Positions 61,776 to 64,000 of a stretch of DNA of 64,000 nt are shown piece by piece. Numbering within the stretch: position 1 is the stretch's first letter; each line of letters starts with the position of its first letter. Source of the DNA: Stieleria neptunia (GTDB taxonomy: Bacteria > Planctomycetota > Planctomycetia > Pirellulales > Pirellulaceae); NCBI RefSeq assembly GCF_007754155.1, contig NZ_CP037423.1, positions 8,428,938 through 8,492,937 of the forward strand, written 5' to 3'. A program made the translations under genes and the position numbers. The notes beneath the pieces were generated by a model. That model saw only the letters and a program-made list of their open reading frames with translations. It was not told the origin of the DNA and did not search any database.

Positions 61776-62947
61776 AGTTCCGCCAACGCGTTGAACAAAC
61801 ATTCCAACTCCTCCGTCGTCGTCGATTCGGCGCAGCTGATCCGCACGGTTCCATCGGACGGTGAATCGATCGCCCCGTGGATCAACGCCGCGCAGTGCAA
61901 TCCCGAACGGACTTCGATGCCGAATTCACTGTCTAGAATCATTGCGACGTCGCTGGCCGGAAGACCATCGATCGCGATGCTGGCCACCGGCAACACAGGT
62001 GCGTGGGGACGACCGATCATGCGAACGCCGGGGATCGATTCCAGTCCCCGATAGAGTTCGGACGACAGCTCCGCCATCAGAGTCCGCGAACGCTCGAGTG
62101 CCTGTGGCGGCGAGGAGCCATCACAACGGTCACGCAGCCCGGCCAACCATCCGGCATAGGCCGGCACGTTCATGTTGCCGGCCTCGAAACTGGCCGGGTA
62201 ATCGTGCGGCATTTCCAGCGATTCGGAGCGCGTCCCGGTGCCACCAAACACCGTCGGACGAATCCGATCCTGGACCTCGCGACGGACGTACAAGAACCCG
62301 GTTCCGAGCGGTCCGGCGCCTCCCTTGTGCCCGGGAGCGGCCAGCACGTCGAGGTGAGCCTGAGAGACGGAAAGCGGTACATGGCCAAACGTTTGCGCCG
62401 CATCGCTCATCAACAGCGGTTTGTCGGCGTCGGCGAACTGGGCGTGTAGCCGACGCCCGATTGCCTCGACCGGCTGCAGCGCTCCATTGACATTGGCGGC
62501 ATGAACGATCGACACCATCCGTGTCTGGGGCGTGATGGCCGCGATGACATCCGCTGCGTCGACTTGACCGTGCGGATCGACCGGCACGACGGTCCACGTG
62601 ACCGTCTGGTTGGCGACCAGGTGTTGCAGGGGACGGAGCACACTGTTGTGTTCGGCCGCCGTGGTGACGACGTGATCGCCGGGTCGCAAGATCCCCAACA
62701 GCGCCGCGTTCAAGGCTGCCGTGCCGCCGGCGTGAAGTGAGATCTCTTGGTCGCTGGCGGCGCCGATCCAGGTTGCAATCTCACGCCGCAACCGAGCGAT
62801 GATCTCTCCGGCGTTTCGCGAGGCCCGATAGGCTCCCCGGCCGGCGGCGGCTTCCTCCCGCACCGAGAACGCGTGCATCGCATCGAGCACGACCGCTGAC
62901 TTGGGAAAACACGTCGCGGCATGGTCCAGGTAGATACGGCGATTCAT
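61766..62947 (-). CDS. Class V aminotransferase, cysteine desulfurase-like
   Basis: ATG at 62947 gives 393 residues. PLP lysine lies in LAAPGHKGGAGPLGTG and the candidate catalytic cysteine in RSGLHCAALIH; the start is RRIYLDHAATCFPKS. The type resembles SufS/CsdA-like cysteine desulfurases. It overlaps moaE by four bases (ATGA), which makes delivery of sulfur to MoaD for molybdopterin synthesis plausible. The TGA stop lies within a family C repeat. Confidence 0.88.
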   Translation of the reverse strand: MNRRIYLDHAATCFPKSAVVLDAMHAFSVREEAAAGRGAYRASRNAGEIIARLRREIATWIGAASDQEISLHAGGTAALNAALLGILRPGDHVVTTAAEHNSVLRPLQHLVANQTVTWTVVPVDPHGQVDAADVIAAITPQTRMVSIVHAANVNGALQPVEAIGRRLHAQFADADKPLLMSDAAQTFGHVPLSVSQAHLDVLAAPGHKGGAGPLGTGFLYVRREVQDRIRPTVFGGTGTRSESLEMPHDYPASFEAGNMNVPAYAGWLAGLRDRCDGSSPPQALERSRTLMAELSSELYRGLESIPGVRMIGRPHAPVLPVASIAIDGLPASDVAMILDSEFGIEVRSGLHCAALIHGAIDSPSDGTVRISCAESTTTEELECLFNALAELCR

Positions 62948-63372
62948 GGATGAATCCACTCGGTCGATTCGTCCAGGTAGGTTTCGCGTTTCCAAATCGG
63001 CACGTCGGCTTTCAACCGGTCCATCATCCAGGGCAGGGCGGCAAAGGCGTCGCGACGGTGGGCGCTGCTGCATCCGACCAAGACACTTGCCTGACCGATC
63101 GGCACTTCACCCAAGCGATGCACGATCACCACCGCGGCCAAGGAATACCGCTGTTTCGCTTCTTCGGCGAGCTGGAACAACTGAGCCTCCGCCATCGATT
63201 CATGAGCCTGGTAATGAAGCGTCTTGGTGATGCGGACGGCCCCCGCAGCCGTCGTCGTTTTTCGACGCGTCACTCCGGCGAACCAGGCGTGCGCCCCCGT
63301 ATCGGGATCATCGATTTTGGATGACCAATCGGCAAGCTCGATCGGCGTCTGGACAAGGCGAATGAATATCAT
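62944..63372 (-). CDS. moaE: Molybdopterin synthase catalytic subunit
   Basis: ATG at 63372 gives 142 residues, close to the family length. Family features: IFIRLVQTPIEL, GAHAWFAGVTR, LHYQAHESMAE, RLGEVPIGQASVLVGCSSAHR and WKRETYLDESTEWI with the conserved lysine in the loop. The enzyme inserts sulfur from MoaD into precursor Z. It overlaps the aminotransferase start by four bases and follows moaD by 63 bases, so the genes are coupled. Confidence 0.92.
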   Translation of the reverse strand: MIFIRLVQTPIELADWSSKIDDPDTGAHAWFAGVTRRKTTTAAGAVRITKTLHYQAHESMAEAQLFQLAEEAKQRYSLAAVVIVHRLGEVPIGQASVLVGCSSAHRRDAFAALPWMMDRLKADVPIWKRETYLDESTEWIHP

Positions 63373-63435
63373 CAACACGTTTCCGGGAATGAAAAGCCGC
63401 CACTGGCCTAACCACCACGACCTAGCCGCCACGAC

Positions 63436-63696
63436 CTAACCACCACTGACCGGTGGGATCAACGCGAGTTCCACATCGGCGTGTCGGATCACATGATCCG
63501 GGCCGACGTAGCGGCCATCGACGGCCAACCGGCTGACGCCGATCAACGGGGCCGCCGCGGGGATCTGTGCCGCCACGGACTCGATGACCTTTGCCGCGGT
63601 CACCGGGTGATCGACCGCGACGTTCGCGACGTCGCAACCGGCGGCATCACGGACACCGGCAAACAGCAGAATACGCAACGGTGCGGTGGACGTCAT
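63436..63696 (-). CDS. moaD: Molybdopterin synthase sulfur carrier subunit
   Basis: This 86-residue ubiquitin-like protein opens TSTAPLRILLFAGVRDAAG, ends in the diagnostic double glycine (PPVSGG), and has the usual beta-grasp pattern in between. Its C-terminal thiocarboxylate donates sulfur to molybdopterin. Its start overlaps the GlpC-like stop by four bases. Confidence 0.9.
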   Translation of the reverse strand: MTSTAPLRILLFAGVRDAAGCDVANVAVDHPVTAAKVIESVAAQIPAAAPLIGVSRLAVDGRYVGPDHVIRHADVELALIPPVSGG

Positions 63697-64000
63697 CCGG
63701 GTGGCAATCCGAGCTCCTCGCCGACCTTCGGCAATCGGCCATAGGCGAACGCGAGCAGCTTGAGGGGGTGAAGGGTTTGCAGGTCGGTCCCGTGTTGGAT
63801 CTGCATTTTACAGGCGCTGCATTCGGTGCACGCAAGCTGCGCCCCGCTATGCCGCAGGGCCGAAATCATCGGCCAACCGATTCGCAGACTATTGCGATAG
63901 TTCTTTCGCTGCAATCCCCAGGTCCCGGCCATCCCGCTGCATCCGGCTTCGACATGTTGAACACTCAATCCCGGAATCAATTTCAACAATTCGATCGACG
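63693..64000 (-). CDS. GlpC-like Fe-S oxidoreductase, C-terminal part
   Basis: The window contains only about 100 C-terminal residues; the gene continues past 64000. The sequence VEAGCSGMAGTWGLQRKNYR and CTECSACKMQIQHGTDLQTL matches the CCG-domain end of anaerobic glycerol-3-phosphate dehydrogenase subunit C and related Fe-S proteins, which feed electrons into the respiratory chain. It is upstream of and overlaps moaD. Substrate unknown. Confidence 0.75.
   Translation of the reverse strand, partial: SIELLKLIPGLSVQHVEAGCSGMAGTWGLQRKNYRNSLRIGWPMISALRHSGAQLACTECSACKMQIQHGTDLQTLHPLKLLAFAYGRLPKVGEELGLPPG

Overview
The window looks like a high-GC chromosomal segment from a planctomycete, most likely a Rhodopirellula-like member of the Pirellulaceae. 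This is inferred from gene content, not from any search. The markers are DUF1501 and DUF1549/DUF1553 genes with Tat or secretion signals and heme motifs, very large SGNH/propeller/HEAT proteins of the planctomycete cytochrome type, DUF1559 pseudopilin-like proteins, PQQ-type and WD40 propellers, a secreted sulfatase and a Ser/Thr kinase. About 46 protein genes are supported. No rRNA, complete tRNA, CRISPR array, intact insertion sequence or phage gene was seen.

Layout. 1-8.2 kb: PAP2 phosphatase, cysteine-rich lipoprotein, sulfatase, remnant of a PQQ-propeller gene, peptidoglycan-binding-like protein, WD40 protein and PQQ-propeller protein. 8.2-17.7 kb is a signalling island. It holds an acyltransferase with ankyrin repeats inserted, overlapping a response regulator that is followed by a sensor kinase with a repeat-expanded ATPase domain. 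Next come the three parts of a partner-switching circuit (receiver-PP2C phosphatase, pseudokinase-STAS, receiver-HATPase), then a universal-stress-protein/GspE-type ATPase fusion. 18.3-27.5 kb is a four-gene unit (DUF1501, DUF1549/DUF1553 cytochrome, PPC-like protein, cytochrome/WD40/coiled-coil protein). 27.5-37.1 kb: Gfo/Idh/MocA oxidoreductase, GNAT acetyltransferase, DUF1559 protein, His-rich lipoprotein, DMT transporter, zinc dehydrogenase, aldose 1-epimerase, small lipoprotein and membrane kinase. 37.5-44.8 kb: cupredoxin/cytochrome c protein, SGNH/propeller/HEAT protein, IscS-like desulfurase and Nudix-like protein. 45-55.7 kb: PQQ lipoprotein, zinc-ribbon K+ channel, lipoprotein, giant secretin, guanine deaminase overlapping DNA polymerase IV, and a LuxR-type regulator. 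56.4-64 kb: DUF218 membrane protein, fused SGNH/propeller/HEAT/cytochrome protein, and an overlapping operon GlpC-like - MoaD - MoaE - class V aminotransferase that runs off the end.

How the genes work together. The secretin, the GspE-like ATPase and the DUF1559 pseudopilin-like protein could belong to one type II secretion/type IV pilus-like machine although they lie far apart. The ATPase gene sits 33 nt behind the receiver-HATPase gene, which hints at stress-linked control of secretion. The GlpC-like, MoaD, MoaE and aminotransferase genes overlap by four bases at each junction, so molybdopterin sulfur chemistry is probably translationally coupled. The secreted cytochrome and propeller genes suggest periplasmic or membrane-associated oxidation of sugars or sulfated polymers.

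A second layer is a dense set of dispersed short palindromic repeats. There are three clear families (cores GACAGGCTGGAAGCC, TAAGCTTCCAGCTTGC and GGCATGCTGTGCATGCC) plus several single hairpins. Some copies lie inside genes: one forms part of a signal peptide, and three supply the stop codons of neighbouring genes. A separate 131-nt repeat occurs twice and changes in a way that suggests a structured RNA or mobile DNA rather than a protein.
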